Shown here: one piece after another, positions 22,902 to 36,811 of the stretch
How positions within the stretch are numbered: the stretch's first letter is position 1
Layout of the letters: every line of letters starts with the position of its first letter
Assembly: GCA_963693085.1 (NCBI GenBank)
Contig: OY856410.1
Span: 882,867,335-882,931,334 of the forward strand
Length of the DNA: 64,000 bases
Source of the DNA: Alisma plantago-aquatica
Taxonomy: Eukaryota; Streptophyta; Magnoliopsida; Alismatales; Alismataceae
Reading direction: 5' to 3'
The notes under the pieces: generated by a model
Seen by the model: the letters and a program-made list of their open reading frames with translations, nothing else
Database searches by the model: none
Told to the model about the DNA's origin: nothing
Translations under genes and position numbers: made by a program

Positions 22902-25900
22902 TCAAAATTCATCTCATAGTTTTATGAAGACTACAAACTCCCTAATGTATATGTATTAATCTCTTTGTATATACCATAGATCTAATCAACTACACATTCC
23001 ATGTACTTACTATGTGTATCTAAATTTAAATTATATTTCATTCTATTCTTTTCTTTTAACTACTTAAATGAGTTCTTAGTGAACTAAAACTAAACACAAG
23101 AGAACATTGACCTACTATATTTTGGATGATTGCATCTTATCTATGACGAATAGGGTTTAGGCCAGGCTTAGCCAATTAGACTCATGATCTTCTCTACTTG
23201 CAATAAAGGTTAACCATTGACTAGTCACATGAAGTTGGATCTTCGTATTATTGATTATAATTGAAGAAGAAGACATGGTTGTAGATCATCACTTGTATTT
23301 AGAACTTTGATGTAGGATAAAGGGATCAAGGAAGTTTGAGGGTTTGAAACCAGATTGTGATGTACACAAACCTAAGTTGTCTGGAAATGTGCAAACTATT
23401 TGAGTTGTTGGTTAAAGGTTGTGGTGGTCATGGTGGGGGGGTGTCCACTTTGTTTTAGATCATGGATTTTAGAGGAGTTGGTTTATTATCTCATAGGTGT
23501 CATGGTGTCTAGGTAATAGTTTAGGTGGGTGTGCAATAATGGTTGGTGGTCATCCTTCAAGTGGTGGCAATGACTTCTTGCTTCCATGGTTGTAGGGCAC
23601 CAGGAGAGGGAGGAAGAGTGGCTAGAATGATAAGCATGTTATGAACCTACTATGGAGGTGGGAAGAGGCAGTCTATGGCTAGTTCTCATCCTACTAGTGG
23701 TAGTGGTCATGATGGTGAAGGAGGAAGAGAGTACCTTCATTTAGGGTAATAAATATGCTATGTCAATCACAACAGTGGTGTCATGATGTTTTAGGTTAAA
23801 AGGAGGTGATGCTAATTGCAATAGGTGATCATATCTCTATTGGAGGCCACCACAACAAGTGGTGATACCTTGTTGCAACCATGATGGATGGAGCATGGGT
23901 AGAGAGGCCACAAATGACAAGGAATTGGGCTTAAAGGTATATGTATATCGACTTGCAAGGACAAAGAATGAAAATCATGCATGGAGATCCACATTGTATG
24001 TTCCTAGCAATATGCAATACAACTACTTCAATGCAGTGGCGTACAGGGTATAGTAGATAGCAACGAAGGTGAGAGAATGATTATGGAGGTGGGGAGGAAG
24101 GGAAGTGGAAGGAAAGAAGTAAAGAGGAGAAAAAGGGATGGTGGAGAAGAAGGGGTGACAGAGAAGAAGAACTAGTCCATAGTAGTTGTGATCTGTAGGA
24201 CCAGGGACACATTGATCAAGTCAAAGGAGGGGTGTCACATGAAAATTAAGGATGACGGTACATATATATAATTATAGCATGGCTTTATGTATACAAAATA
24301 TAAGAGTTTTCAACTAATTAGATGAATGGTCATACAAAGTCTGATAGACACAAAAATTGGCAATAGGACTAATGGTGTGAGGAATTCTTTAACATATTTT
24401 TTCTTTTAAACATTTTTGGTATTTATTACTTTATTACATGTAAGTTATATAATTAATTGATGAACTTAATGTATTTCTAAATCAATTTGATGCATTATTT
24501 CCTAGTTTTCTATTTCTTGTACATTGGAATGATTGTAGAGCCAAACTAGATTGAAGAATTTTTAAATGGTGCATTTGTGCCACTAACCCAACAAAATTAT
24601 CAAATCCTAACCAATACAAAAAATAATAAAAGGGGTATTTATCATCTTATTATAATTTTAAACTCTATATTCTCCCAATTTAATCATTTTAGGAATCACA
24701 ACCGGACAGGGTCCTAGATAAGGGGAGTTTAGTCTATATAATTTGGATTTGAGTAGGATACGATGTGCAATCATGTAATATTTATAAAGTTGTAATAGTC
24801 TAAATATCTTCATTGTTGTATTTTGGTATTTTGAGCATAGGTTTTTAATATAACAAATCATATTCCCTTGGGAAAAAAATATTACATTGGTGTTTGGCAC
24901 TAGGATTATTCCTTATATTCAAGTGATTAAGGAGTGGATCTTGTCTTGAGTCTCACTCCTTACAAGTATGGTATCCATTAGGGTCTTGTTTAGTTAACCC
25001 TAATGTGATGGAACCCTATGTGCTCATATCCTATTGTGTATGTTGGGTATTGATATATCTCTTGTTAAGTTGTGAGATTTGACTATAGGTTGAAATGAGG
25101 TAATGAAATAAACAAGTAGTAGGATATGAAGGTAAAGATATGGAATATATATGACTGGGTTCTTGCATCAATTGTGGATCCGTCTTTTTTTTTACAATGT
25201 ATAGTACTGGTTGCCAAAAATACTTTCATTACACTACTATATGTATAAAAGATTAGGTTTCTAGGTTTTATCAATCATTTCTTGAACTAAGCCAAAATGA
25301 ACAAAAGTGTGTAAAAGTGGAAGAAAAACCATAGTACTGGTAAGAAAAAAAACTCTATAACCTTAAAATTGAAAAGGAAGTGATAATTAAGGGAGTGACT
25401 AAGGTTTAGTGGACCTACCATCATTACCCCCTCAAGGTGTGGGAAGTAGTACAGAGTGAATCTTTAGAGGTGAAACACTAGGGTTTTTGTTAGGTTATAA
25501 CTCTACAGACCTAGTGACTCATCCATAGGAAATGAGAATTTTCTACTTGAATTCATAACCAATGGAACCCATCTAGTAAACACAACTCCTAGTATCAATC
25601 TATAACCCTCATAAAGTCATAGTTGTTTAGTTTGATTTATTCAGTGGACCTTTCTAATGGGAAGATACTAGCTTGTTGGTAGTGTATGGATAATTAGATT
25701 GTGTGAACAAAATCCTCTTCAAGGGGTGGATTGTTGTAATATACCTAAACATAGGTGTACCTATCCCTAAGACCCTGAAACCATGGTTGGAATAAAAATA
25801 AAATACAAGGACAAACTCTTAAGTTGTTATCAAAATGTACACTAAACCTCATTAGCACACTACTAGTACATATGACTAAATATCCTAGGTATATATTTAT

Positions 25901-27508
25901 CCAAAATATGTATATATAGACATTACATTAGTAATTAAACTAGGTTGTATGTTTTATCTTTCCATTATATATGTGAATCCTAGAATAGACTTATTTTCTG
26001 AAAAAAGAATGAGTTATATACAAAAAATATTCAGATGAATACAATAACCTTGAATACACTAAATAATTAATAATTCACTTCATAGACAATTGAGAAACTA
26101 CATCACCCTACTCTATGCTTTAAAATACTAGATAGATACCATCACAAATTTATGCACCCTCTAATAGAAGTAATATCTCTTAATTGTAGTACCAGCCCAT
26201 TGATAAATCAATAAACATACACGACATCTAACAAAAAAAATATTAATATATCATGGGTTTTTTCCATAATAATTTTCACTCCTTTCGTCCTTCAACTCTT
26301 ATGAAGGAAGATAGGCAGGTAGATCATATCCTTTTACCATGAATTATAATATAAGCAAAAATTATATCAGTACCATAATAAAATATTAAATTGTTTTTTG
26401 TCAAAAAATTATACACATTAATTATATTAGAAATAAAGATTGGTTTAATTTAGAAAAATTAGAAAACAAAATAGAACATAACTTCATATAATTTAAATAA
26501 ATGCATTTTATTTATATGAAATTGTAATTTGTACTTAATAACAACTTAGAGTGACATGACTAACCTAGGGAGAAATAATACTTCCCTCACAAGTGGATAA
26601 TCCCATAATAACTGTAGATTTAAAAAAATGTAACTTAATATAGAATATACTAATTATTCTTCTATAATTATATAGGGAAAAGAATTCATCAAATGACCTA
26701 ATAAACATTTATACAACTAGAGACTAATATAGTTTTGGGATTCTACATACATTAGTTAGTCTAGATGTCAACATACATTTCAATTAATCAATGATATATG
26801 CTTAAATAAAATATATAACAAGGTTGAAACAAGGAAAAAATAGATTAAAGAATCCAGTTTATCCCTGAATCTTATTATGTTTTCATGCTAAATTCCTTTA
26901 GTTTCTAGATTTGAGTGGATGTGCCACCTTCTCTTATCATTGGCTCTTGATCAAACACCCTTGACATCATCTCCTACTTAAGTAGGAGACATGTTTCCCC
27001 ACAACATTGTTCACCCATGTTCCCTCTCTCATATCATCCTCTTTTCTTGCTCCTAACTCACAATTGTTTTTCCTTGACTTCCTTGCTTGATTTTGAACAC
27101 GAATATCTCCTTCATGGCCCATTTTCCCCCATGGGATTAGAAACTTCTAATTTTCCACATCTTTAGGTCACAACCTATAATATGAGAGATCAAACATGGG
27201 ATGCTCACATATATTTATTGATCTCATGAGTATCCAGAAACTCAAACATACTTCCTCTCTTTCTAAATTTTCCAAAGCCTCTTTATTTCATCCCATAAAG
27301 CTTCACCTTCTCTTAATGGCTACCCAATTGTCATTTTTCCTAGACTTTCCATGAAAACATGATTACTTCACCTACACCATCCATGTTCTTTGGGAGTCTT
27401 TCCCCATACACTGTTTCTCTTGGATTCTTCATGGCCATACTCCTCAACTCTGACTGGCGCTAGTTACCAGAGCAAGTCTAATAGAGGATTGCAAGCCTCC
27501 TCAGAGCA
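22902..27508. other. AT-rich non-coding, no recognised element
   Basis: No coding domain, LTR pair or inverted repeat was recognised in about 4.6 kb. Guanine-rich ggtggtcatggtggg-like sequence at 23400-23700 and purine-rich sequence at 24060-24170 stand out only by composition. The last bases (cctcctcagagcacat) match the dispersed repeat and are the left edge of the copia-1 target. Confidence 0.4.
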
Positions 27509-27513
27509 CATAT

Positions 27514-29435
27514 TGTAGGGAAATATGTCTATAGAGTTGACAACAGAAATAAAAAAATGTGTTGCCATATTCTCCTTGACCAGTAGATCACGTCAACAAC
27601 TATGGACTAAAAGGAAGGTTGCAAGGTATATAATTGGTCCTGGATAAAGTCCAATGACTATTCTTGTAGCGGCATCCTTCTTTCGCAGGCATCACCTGGA
27701 CGGTAGTTGACGATGGCCTCCTGGTGTAGCACCACGGAAGATAGTCGACGATGTTCTCCTAGCAGGAGGCAACGACCTCCATGCCTCTATGTATTCCACA
27801 CAGACCATGGGAACTCTTCTTGTTCTTTTGAATCTGACATGAAGGAGTTATCCCTTCAAATGTCAACGTGCTATAATTGACTTGCTCTCCCGTGTTGTCT
27901 CTCCTTTTTATGCGTAAGACTTACTCAGGCTCTCATGTTACCATAATTATGAGAGGACAATAATTGCCATAGATTATGGTTGTGTCTCTTGAAAGTCTTG
28001 ATTGCCCCTCTATTCATAAGAGGGCCAAGCTAAAGGTTTTCAAATCATCTGGGAGTCAAAGGGACGGAATTTCATGAATTTTATAGAAGCTACAAACCAT
28101 GTACCGATCGATTCACTTGTGAAACGATCGGTTGAACACTTGAATCAGTCAGTTCACATGATTTTCTATTCACAAAAATATTGGATTTCAATGCGATAAT
28201 TAATGCATAATATGATGTCAACACCAATCCTTGATCCAATCATATTGATCATTAAATCGGGTGATTCCTAAGTTGAACTATTTGGTTCACATGTTGAATA
28301 GGTCAGTTTACTTCTAACCAGTTGGTTCACAACCCAGTTCAGTCAATGTTTAGCCAATCTTGTTTAAATTGAATACCTAAACACTTTAATAATCAAGTTA
28401 AACTTTATTCATGAGTAAACTCCTATTTCGGGTGTATCCTAAGCATGTGACCCTATAGCTTTCAAGTTACATTGGAATTGAATGTCCATAACTAACTTAT
28501 GTCATCACAAGAAATGAGCGGTATCTAGCAACACATTATTGCTAACTAAGTAATTTGGAAATTTGGAAAACAACTTCAACCTACATCTGTGAATAGACTT
28601 ATAGTGATTGTATAGTTCATTTGTCACCGATATCTAGATTGAACTCGAGGTAAGGTAACATCAACCTCTCAACATTTAATCCATGTTCCTTGAACTAGAG
28701 CAGATTGTCTGAGATGCATGTGAGTTCACATATCATATATGTTTATTCAAATGAGTATGGCTATACATTTTGAAGTATCGCTCATCAAGTGGCCAGGATA
28801 TCAACTCTAGTAGGAGGGACAAATACCATCTACATCACTCATAGTTATTCCCCATGTATCACAATGTATCCCAGCATCACCTTTATGGCAACCCTTATTC
28901 AAGGTCTCATTAGAAGATGTCAAAGTACATAGAATGATGTGTGATGAGTGTAGTGAATTTAGGTCTAAGAACCACGATCACCACTATCACTATGAGAGTT
29001 GATTCTGACTACCATTCAATGGTTTCCATGCATCACTATTAAGGTGGGTCTGTCCAATACATTGTTCCCTAACAAGTACTTATGTGTGTGGTTTGATATC
29101 ACATATTATGACTAGTGAGATTTTGTCATAAACCAACACACACTCTAGTCTTATGTGTTATTGTTGTCTATCAGCTTCCACGATAACATATGACTCGGGA
29201 CATAACAAGAAAGCATGTACTGTTATCATTTATATGATCACATTGTTCAGGTCCTCAACCTAAACACATACATCATCAAGTAACATCATTCTTTAGACAT
29301 CTACCATGTATGTGTCATTATCGCATGATTGAGACAAACATAATAGATATAATTTCCTTTATAATTATCAAATCAAGTATATGATGCCCCATTACAATTG
29401 TCATTTGATTGGCTCTATGGGAAAACATACCAACA
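27514..29435 (-). repeat. copia-1 3' LTR
   Basis: 1922 bp, tgtagggaaatatg ... cataccaaca on the plus strand. It carries a damaged TATA region (plus-strand ctattcata near 28010) and a hairpin array of accgatcg/cgatcggtt motifs at 28090-28330. It pairs with 43727-45652. Confidence 0.85.
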
Positions 29436-29479
29436 GACTCTTACTTTAACTTAGAGCCAATCACTTATGATTCTTGTTC

Positions 29480-30250
29480 CAAGTGATATTCAACATGTCC
29501 ATCATGTTTCTGTTGCACAAGTGCTTTTATAGAAGGTTAGCAATGTTTGCTTCTAATCAGTATTTTGTATGTTTTTACATCTCCTCATTGTATGACTTCT
29601 CGCATGAGAGAGCTTTTATAGCAGGTTAGCAATGTTTGCTTCTAATCGATATTTTGCATGTTTTTACATCTCCTCGTTGTATGACTTTTGGCATGAGATG
29701 GAATTGTCATAGAATGTGTCTGAAATTCCTTACCTATCCCAGTAGATCCATTGTTGTCATAGTATTTCTACTATGCCATCAATGGTTGGAACCTCCCACA
29801 ACTTCTCTACATGAACTTCTTGATCCATACAGTATCCTCTACTATTTTCAAAATAGCAAGTTACTCGGCTTCTATTGTAGAATTAAACAATTGTGTCTTT
29901 CTCGAAACTTTTTCAGCTTGCAATTCTATTTTAACGTCAAACACAAATTTATATTGTGATCATAAATCTTCTTTATCATTTTGGAATCTTGAATCGGTGT
30001 AACCTTTGAATCTTCTTTATCATTTTGGAAGCTTGAATCGGTGTAACCTTTTACACCCAACTATATCTTATTACCATAACCAAGGAACTTATCCTTTTAG
30101 CACTTCTCAAGTACTTAAGGATGTGCTTTATGGCTTCCCAGTGACTTTTACTAGGATCTAACAGATATCCACTCATCATGTCCAATACATACAAGACAAC
30201 GAGATGAATATATAATATTGAAAATGCAATTGGCATCTTGCTCACATATT
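29480..30250 (-). pseudogene. copia-1 pol: RNase H and C-terminus
   Basis: On the minus strand, HWEAIKHILKYLRSAKR (connection domain) is followed by KGYTDSSFQNDKEDSK, the catalytic TD-S block of copia RNase H. The tail LSQQKHDGHVEYH, just before the LTR, corresponds to LSQWKHEGHVISL in copia-2. Two tandem duplications damage it: 44 bp at 29965-30052, which repeats the TD-S block out of frame, and 89 bp at 29523-29700. The enzyme would degrade the RNA template during replication. Confidence 0.8.
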
Positions 30251-30473
30251 CTTGTTCTTCACAAGAACTGGGATACTAAGATCTTGAGAGATTGATTCCA
30301 TGAGACGTGGACATTTTCTCTTATTTAGTACTCTATGTTGAACCCTTTAGCTTCTTGCCAATACATATGCTCTCACTGGGGTAAATAAGCTTTCTAGATC
30401 TATCTCTATAGATCTTGATTCCCAAGATATAGGATGCTTCACCTAAGTCCTTCATAGAGAACGTATTTTCTAG

Positions 30474-31139
30474 CTAGATTTGTACCATTTGTAAGGTAGG
30501 GATGGCATCCTCCATCAATAGTATGTCATCTACATACAATATGAGGAATACAATCATGCTCTGGCTAACCTTCTTGTAAACACATGGTTCATCTTCATTT
30601 TGACTAAAGCAAAACTTTTTTACTATTTTTTCAAATCGAAGATTCCAGCTTCGAGATGCTTGCTTCAATCCATAGATTGACCTTTATATATTACAAAATT
30701 TATTTGCATCCTTAGGATTTATAAAACCTTTTGGGTTGTGTCATGTACACATCCTCAAGCATATTCACATTAAGGAATGTGGTTTTAACATACATCTACC
30801 AAATCTCATAGTCATAATAAGTTGCAATGAAAGCATGATCCTAATTAACTTAACCATGGAAAGTGGAGAAAAGGTTTTGTCATAGTCAACACCTTAAACT
30901 TATCTGAAACCCTTTGCAACCAATCAGCCTTTATAGGTTTGTACATTACCATCCATGTCAATCTTATTGAAGACCCACTTATGCCCTATGGATTTAGCCC
31001 CTTCAAGTGGATCCACCAAGGTCCATACCTTATTGGTGTACATAGATTCCATCTCAGATATCATGGTCTCAAGCCACTTCTCAGACTCTGGTCCCTTAAC
31101 AGCTTCCAGGTAGGTTGTTGGATCACCATCAATGACCAA
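30474..31139 (-). pseudogene. copia-1 pol: reverse transcriptase
   Basis: Minus strand: WLETMISEMESMYTNKVWTL, GHKWVFNKIDMDGNVQTYKG, then ASRSWNLRFEKIVKKF, SQNEDEPCVYKK and FLILYVDDILLM. The YVDD catalytic motif is intact here, unlike in copia-2. The middle of the fingers-palm region (about 30670-30920) has stops and frame changes. Confidence 0.85.
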
Positions 31140-31305
31140 GTCATCTCCTTCGAGTCACTAGATAACCAAAAAAAATTAGGTTCAAGGCGTGTCCTACTAG
31201 ATCTGTGAGGTTCTAGTGTTACATGAGGAATTTTAGATTCTACAATATTTTGTGACTCTATGTGTTCCTTTGTACCTCTACAGGTTCAATGTTTTCTTGT
31301 TGGTC

Positions 31306-32150
31306 TCAAACCTCTTCAAGTTCTACTTTCCTCCCACTGATTCCTTTGGAAATAAATTCCTTTTCTAAGAATACAACATCCCTAGCAACAAACACTTTTT
31401 TGTCAAATGGGTTATAGTAGTTTCCCTTGGTTTCCCTAGGATATGCAAAAAAATAACACTTACCCGATTTGGGTCCAAGTTTTTTGAGAAATTGCTTTCT
31501 TGCATAAGCTTCACATCTCCAAATCTTCATAAAAGATGCATTAGGACACTTCCCATACCACATCTCATGTGGTGTCTTTTGAAATGATTTAGATGGTACA
31601 CTTTCGGTGTAAATGATGTGGTTTTTAGAGCATGTCCCCTGAAGGAAAAAGGAAGATTAGCAAAACTCATCATTGACCAAACCACATATGGTTCCTTCTT
31701 TTTGATACACCATGATACTATGGTCTTCCAAGTGGAGTTCATTGTGATACGATACCCGGGTCTCGCAGAAGGTCCTCGAACTCTTGGCTTAAGTACTCTC
31801 CACCTTGATCAGAACGAAGTGAATTAATAATTTTACCAAGTTGGTTCTATTCTTCACTCATGAAATCCTTGAACTTTTCAAGGGTTTCTGACGTATGTTT
31901 CATCAAGTATACATAGTCATACCTACTGAATTCATCGGTAAAGGTAATGAAGTATCGGTAACCACCTCTAGCATTTGTTCTAAATGGTCCACATACATTA
32001 GTATGTACGTGTCCCAATATATCACTCGCTCTCCCACATTGTCTAGTGAAAGAAGCCTTTGTCATCTTATCTAACAAACAAGATTTTCATGTCTCTATTG
32101 ATTCAAAATCAAAAGAGTCCAGATATCCTTCTTTATGGAGTCTATAAATG
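31306..32150 (-). pseudogene. copia-1 pol: integrase
   Basis: Minus strand: KMTKASFTRQCGRASDILGH, VHTNVCGPFRTNARGGYRYF and FTDEFSRYDYVYLMKHTSE mark the pre-integrase end and the first catalytic Asp region. Beyond it FMKIWRCEAYARKQ and VFVARDVVFLEKEFISKG are the C-terminal part. Stops separate the blocks. The protein would insert the cDNA into chromosomal DNA. Confidence 0.83.
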
Positions 32151-32207
32151 TGTTTCTCATTGATGTGCCCTAGATGAAATTGCCAAAGGTATGTTAAGTT
32201 TCAGTTA

Positions 32208-33021
32208 TCAAGTTTTAATCTTTCGGTATATGTTATAAACATTTTTCTCTAGATATAATAAGTAAAGACCATAGGAAACTGAGGCACTTCCATAAACGAT
32301 CTCATCTTTTGAAATAGAACATTGGCCATTTTTTGTATGAAATTCAAATCCATTCTTGTTCGTACAAGATATAAAAATAATTTTTCTATTAATGATAGGT
32401 ACAAAATAGCAATTCTCTAACTCTAGTACAATCCCCATGGGTAGATATAAGTAATAGGTTCCAACTGCAGATGCAACCACTCTTACTCCATTCACAATGG
32501 GCAGTTCGACCTTGTCCTTTCTTAAAGGCTTACTTCTTTTTATATCATGCATATTCAAACATATGTGAGATCCACATCCAGTATCTAGTACCCAAGATGA
32601 ATAATTAGACATATTTATCTCAATAACGTAAATACCTGAAGTGGAGATCTCTATCTCCTTCTTCTTCATCCTCAGTTCCTCCGGGTAAAGAGGGAAATTC
32701 CTTTTCCAGTGTCCAAGTTGGTGACACTGGTGACAATTGCCTCTCTTGGTCACCCCTCCCTTCGCTTTGAGTGCAAAAAATGTGGGTTTCTATCCATCGT
32801 TAGCTTTGCCTTTTCCCTTGGACTTCCCCTTTCCTTTGTTGATCATCATCACGGTTTTGGGTTTGTCCTTCTTCATTTATGCTTCAGTAGTTCTCAACAT
32901 GCCAAGTAATTCTGACAACGGCTTGTCAAAATTGTTCATGTTGTATTTCATGACAAACTGGATGTATAATTCCAGAAGTGACAACAAGATCACATATGTG
33001 GCCAACTCTTGACCCAAGGGA
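32208..33021 (-). pseudogene. copia-1 gag C-terminal half and protease
   Basis: Resumes gag directly after the nested insertion with PLGQELATYV and NMNNFDKPLSELLGML. The zinc knuckle is CHQCHQLGHWKRNF, in which the fourth ligand is Phe instead of Cys. The protease follows, with SSWVLDTGCGSHIC (DTG active site), then ELENCYFVPIINRKIIFISC and ISKDEIVYGSASVSYGLYLL. The last 181 codons are open; a stop lies in the gag part. Confidence 0.85.
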
Positions 33022-34134
33022 AATGTGATGCCCTGACGCGCCAAAAATGAGATTACTCAAAACAAAATACGGAAATAAAACTAAACATGCAGATCACCAG
33101 AAAAGATAGGAAATTAAAACTGATTTTCTCAAAGCACCAAAGCTAAAAACTTATCACAAATAAGGCCTCAACAGGACACTTGTATCACATAACACATATA
33201 ACATGGTGCTTACATCATTGTGCATCATCATTCCTTTCATCAAACTGTAACATGAGATACTTGTCCCACATATATGTACGTATACACATGCTAGATCTTA
33301 CATAAATGGCTCACAAGCCAAAACATTGTATCGATAACTTATCCACAAAACACAACACAAACATCCCCAAGGACCTAAGTGTACAGGGATGACTTTAGAA
33401 CTCTAACACTAAAAGACTAGCAGCACATCCAACCTTATCCGCTACTACTCTTGTTGATACTCTTCCTCAGTTGCACAATGTCTACCTCTTCATGCACGAC
33501 CACCTAAAATATGTGGAAACCCACAGGGTGAGATCAAACGTCCCAGCGCGAGATATAACTCAACGCCAACGTCTATTAAATCATAGATAACTAAGCTGGT
33601 AAAAAAACAAGTACATAGCAGGTTGAGCAGAGCTAGGAATTTACCAATGAGAAGTAGAACAATTAATATACTAATAAGGAATATGAAGAACATGTATAAC
33701 ATTTGATTTCTCTTACCGCTATATAATTTAAAAAATTAGTAAAAGATAAGGCAAAGGGCTTCAACCAATGTTATTTGCTTTTGTCCCTAAGTAGAAACAC
33801 TACATGACTGTGTTACATCTTTTATCATTATTGTCCTGAGGATTTAAGTCATACCATCCAAATCCAACTGACCACTACTAAGTCAAAACTAGTTCCATAC
33901 AAGGTCAATGGAAGAGTTGTAATCTGCAACCTCCCCACACCTCTTGGTTAGCATAAGAGAAAATACTACATGGACATATTAGTCAACTACAACAATGTGC
34001 ATAATCACACATGGCCCACCTTGGTACAGGTACGGCGCTAGAAGAATAGGCTCACACATGGCCATTCTAAAAAGAAGGATTGTCTCACTCATGGCCAACC
34101 ATATCACAAGGATATCATCTCACTCATGGTTGTC

Positions 34135-34662
34135 TAGGGGTGAGCATCGGTCCAAAACCGGACCGGACCGGACCGGACCGGACCGAGGACCGAAAATCAA
34201 TAATTTTTGGACCGTTGACTGGACCGTTTGGTGGTTGGACCGGACCGGGACTGGACCGTTTTGACCGCGGACCGGACCGGACCGTTTGGACCGCAATCAG
34301 CCTTTTTTAGATGTTTTACAACTTATTAAATTATACAAAGTTGATAATCTTAGTCACTTCTAACAATTATATAACTTTAGTATCAAACATTTATACTAGT
34401 AGTACTTATATATGTACTTTATTTGTAGTTATTATAGAATACACCTTCAAATATATATGGATTTTATATAAAAGTTAGTCTGCGGTCCGGACCGGACCGG
34501 ACCGGTTTTGGACCAGACCGGACCGGACCGGACCGAAGACCGAATTTATCGAATTTATTGGACCGCGGACCGGACCGAAGTTGAAATGGACCGGACCGAA
34601 CCGGACCGAATTGAGTGGTCCGGTCCGGTTTTGCGGTCTGGACCGAGATTTGCTCACCCCTA
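34135..34662. mobile_element. hAT-like non-autonomous element rich in GGACC
   Basis: Perfect 12-bp terminal inverted repeats TAGGGGTGAGCA are flanked by a perfect 8-bp duplication tggttgtc (34127-34134 and 34663-34670). 8-bp duplications and a TAGGG-type end are hAT traits. The interior has dense GGACC/GGTCC pentamers near both ends, including runs of ACCGG at 34157-34185 and 34489-34540, around an AT-rich core (34305-34475). No transposase is encoded. Confidence 0.88.
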
Positions 34663-35260
34663 TGGTTGTCTCACACAACCTGTAATTGTGGATGCAAGGA
34701 GATACTCAACTTGCACCCCTACATATTTAAAAATATGCTCTCCGAGTTATACTCATTTCACTATTCCAGCAATTAAAGATGACACTAGAAAGGATCTATG
34801 GCACGGGGCATCTACATGATTTAGGTTTCACTTAAGGTTACCACCTTACAATAGGCATTAAGACATCACCAGGTCATAGGACCCAATCACATAAACCTTG
34901 CATGTACATCACCACATCATGCCTTAACAATGTGCATAATCACCACTCCATATCATATGATCATCACCACAACATACATAAGTCATGGCATTCATTTCAC
35001 CTGCAAGGTTAGGGATTTCTAAATAGGATAGATAAATCATCACAATAGAATAATCACTTCAAGAGAGAAAAGAAAGCACATTTCATTGCTCAACATTAGG
35101 GTTATGGCCCCTTGCATGGCCGATTAGGGTTTATGGTTACATTCAATCACCAAACCCTAGGTATACCATTTCCCACTTTCTTAGAGTTAGGGTTGAAGGT
35201 CATGATTTTGGTTGATTAAATAACTAACCAAATAGCACTATACATGGTTTATCCATTACT

Positions 35261-35297
<37 letters not shown>
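35261..35297 (+). repeat. Compound microsatellite (CA)10(TA)8
   Basis: Ten CA units followed by about eight TA units, inside gypsy LTR A. Confidence 0.95.
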
Positions 35298-36811
35298 GGG
35301 TTGATTATGTATTCAAGAATATGTCTCGATCATCCATCACCCATGTGTTGCAACCACCCATAACACATAGGTCACAGTTACCAAGGACTGAGGGTCGTGA
35401 CTACGACACAACCCATAACACATGGTGTAGTGACCACTTAGGTCAAACTACCACCAAGGCAAGAAAACAACACCAAAATAGGGACTAACCATGATCAAAA
35501 TAGAAGGTCTCCATGGCCAAAATAGAATATCATACCAAAGAAATCCATCATCAACATGGAGGAGAAAACCTCAAGCAATTCGGCCACCAAAAATCCTAGA
35601 AGCATGTGTCATGTAACCACCATGAAAGCACCTCAAGAAAGAGAGAGAAACCACATTTATCACCACCAAAACAAAACCTAAACTCCATAGAAAATCAAGA
35701 TACCCTAGTATCATGCATGTGACTAAAACCAAAATACAAAGATAGCAAGGAAACTACCATTACGCATCCATCTCCAAGATCGGGTACCTTAGATTAGGGT
35801 TTTGAATTATAGTCAAACCAAGCACGTTAATCACCATCAAATAAGATCTAGAGCATGGAATCATCTACTAGCAATTAGGGGTACGTTTTAGAGAGAGAAA
35901 CAACAATATGCATGTATGAAATGTGCAATAATGGAGAGGGAAAAGTGTTTTATAACCCGCCTATTTTGAAGAGAAAACAAGCTCCAAGCTCAAGCTCCAA
36001 AAGAGGGAAGGAAGCTCTAATAAGGATCACCACTTAGGCCACAAGATCACCTCAAAAAAGAAGAACATCTTGGTCAAAGGTAGCTCAAGAAAAAGGGTAC
36101 GAAAAAACTAAGTTGAACCAAAGAAGAAAGAGGGAAAAGAGAAGAAAACATCCTCCCACTAGTTACCACCATGGATAGTCCATAGTCTAAGGCCTTTGTG
36201 AAGAGGATTTTTTCTCAAGGTGACCACTAGGGTATAACCCTAGTCTATGGCCAAGAAAGAGGAAGAATAAGATGGATGTTCCAAAGGAAAACGTGATCAA
36301 GATGGTAAAACTACTTACCAAGGGAAGAAATCACCACAAGGAGGAAGATGTAGCTCCAAGGCACCACATGCAAGGTCAGACCACCTTAAAAGCACCAAGG
36401 ACAGCACCTTCTTGCTCCACCAAGCTCCAAGAAAGAGCACAAGGGAAGGGAGAAGAAGGATGGCGGAAAAAGATCAATTGCATGGAGAGAAGAGGGTTTA
36501 TATAGCAAAGGAGGAGAAAAGTAGGGTGAGATATGAGGTGTCAACAAGATAGGGCTCCAAAGGGACACTTGTTCACCCAAGAAACCAACATGCAACCACT
36601 TAAAACACACATGCATGAGATGGTGATAGAAACTATGTTGGGTCCCGACCACGTGGGTCACCCAACACATGGCCACGGTTGCCACCACCACATGGTTGAG
36701 ACAAAGCACCAAAACATGACATGGTCGAGACAAAAGGAACACCAAAACACTAGGTCAAGACACTTCACTATATGACAATTGTCTCAACCCAAGACAACCC
36801 ACAACCATCTT

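Larger units (their letters stand above)
33024..36808 (-). repeat. Gypsy-type LTR A (probably solo or truncated)
   Basis: Left end tgtgatgccctgacgcgcc. It shares layout with the LTR at the window end (62726 on): similar starts, then cacctaaaa-tgtgga--ccac-gggtgag and cgagatataactc blocks at about the same offset (477 versus 455). A minus-strand TATA box CTATATAAACCC lies near 36490. Without the hAT-like insertion (34135-34662) it is about 3.25 kb. The right end at 36808 is a guess from the start of LTR B. Gypsy (Tekay/Del-like) is inferred from LTR form only. Confidence 0.6.

Noticed and set aside
34475..34678. Proline/arginine-rich ORFs in GGACC repeats
   Set aside because: Simple translation of a pentamer repeat, open in several frames on both strands.
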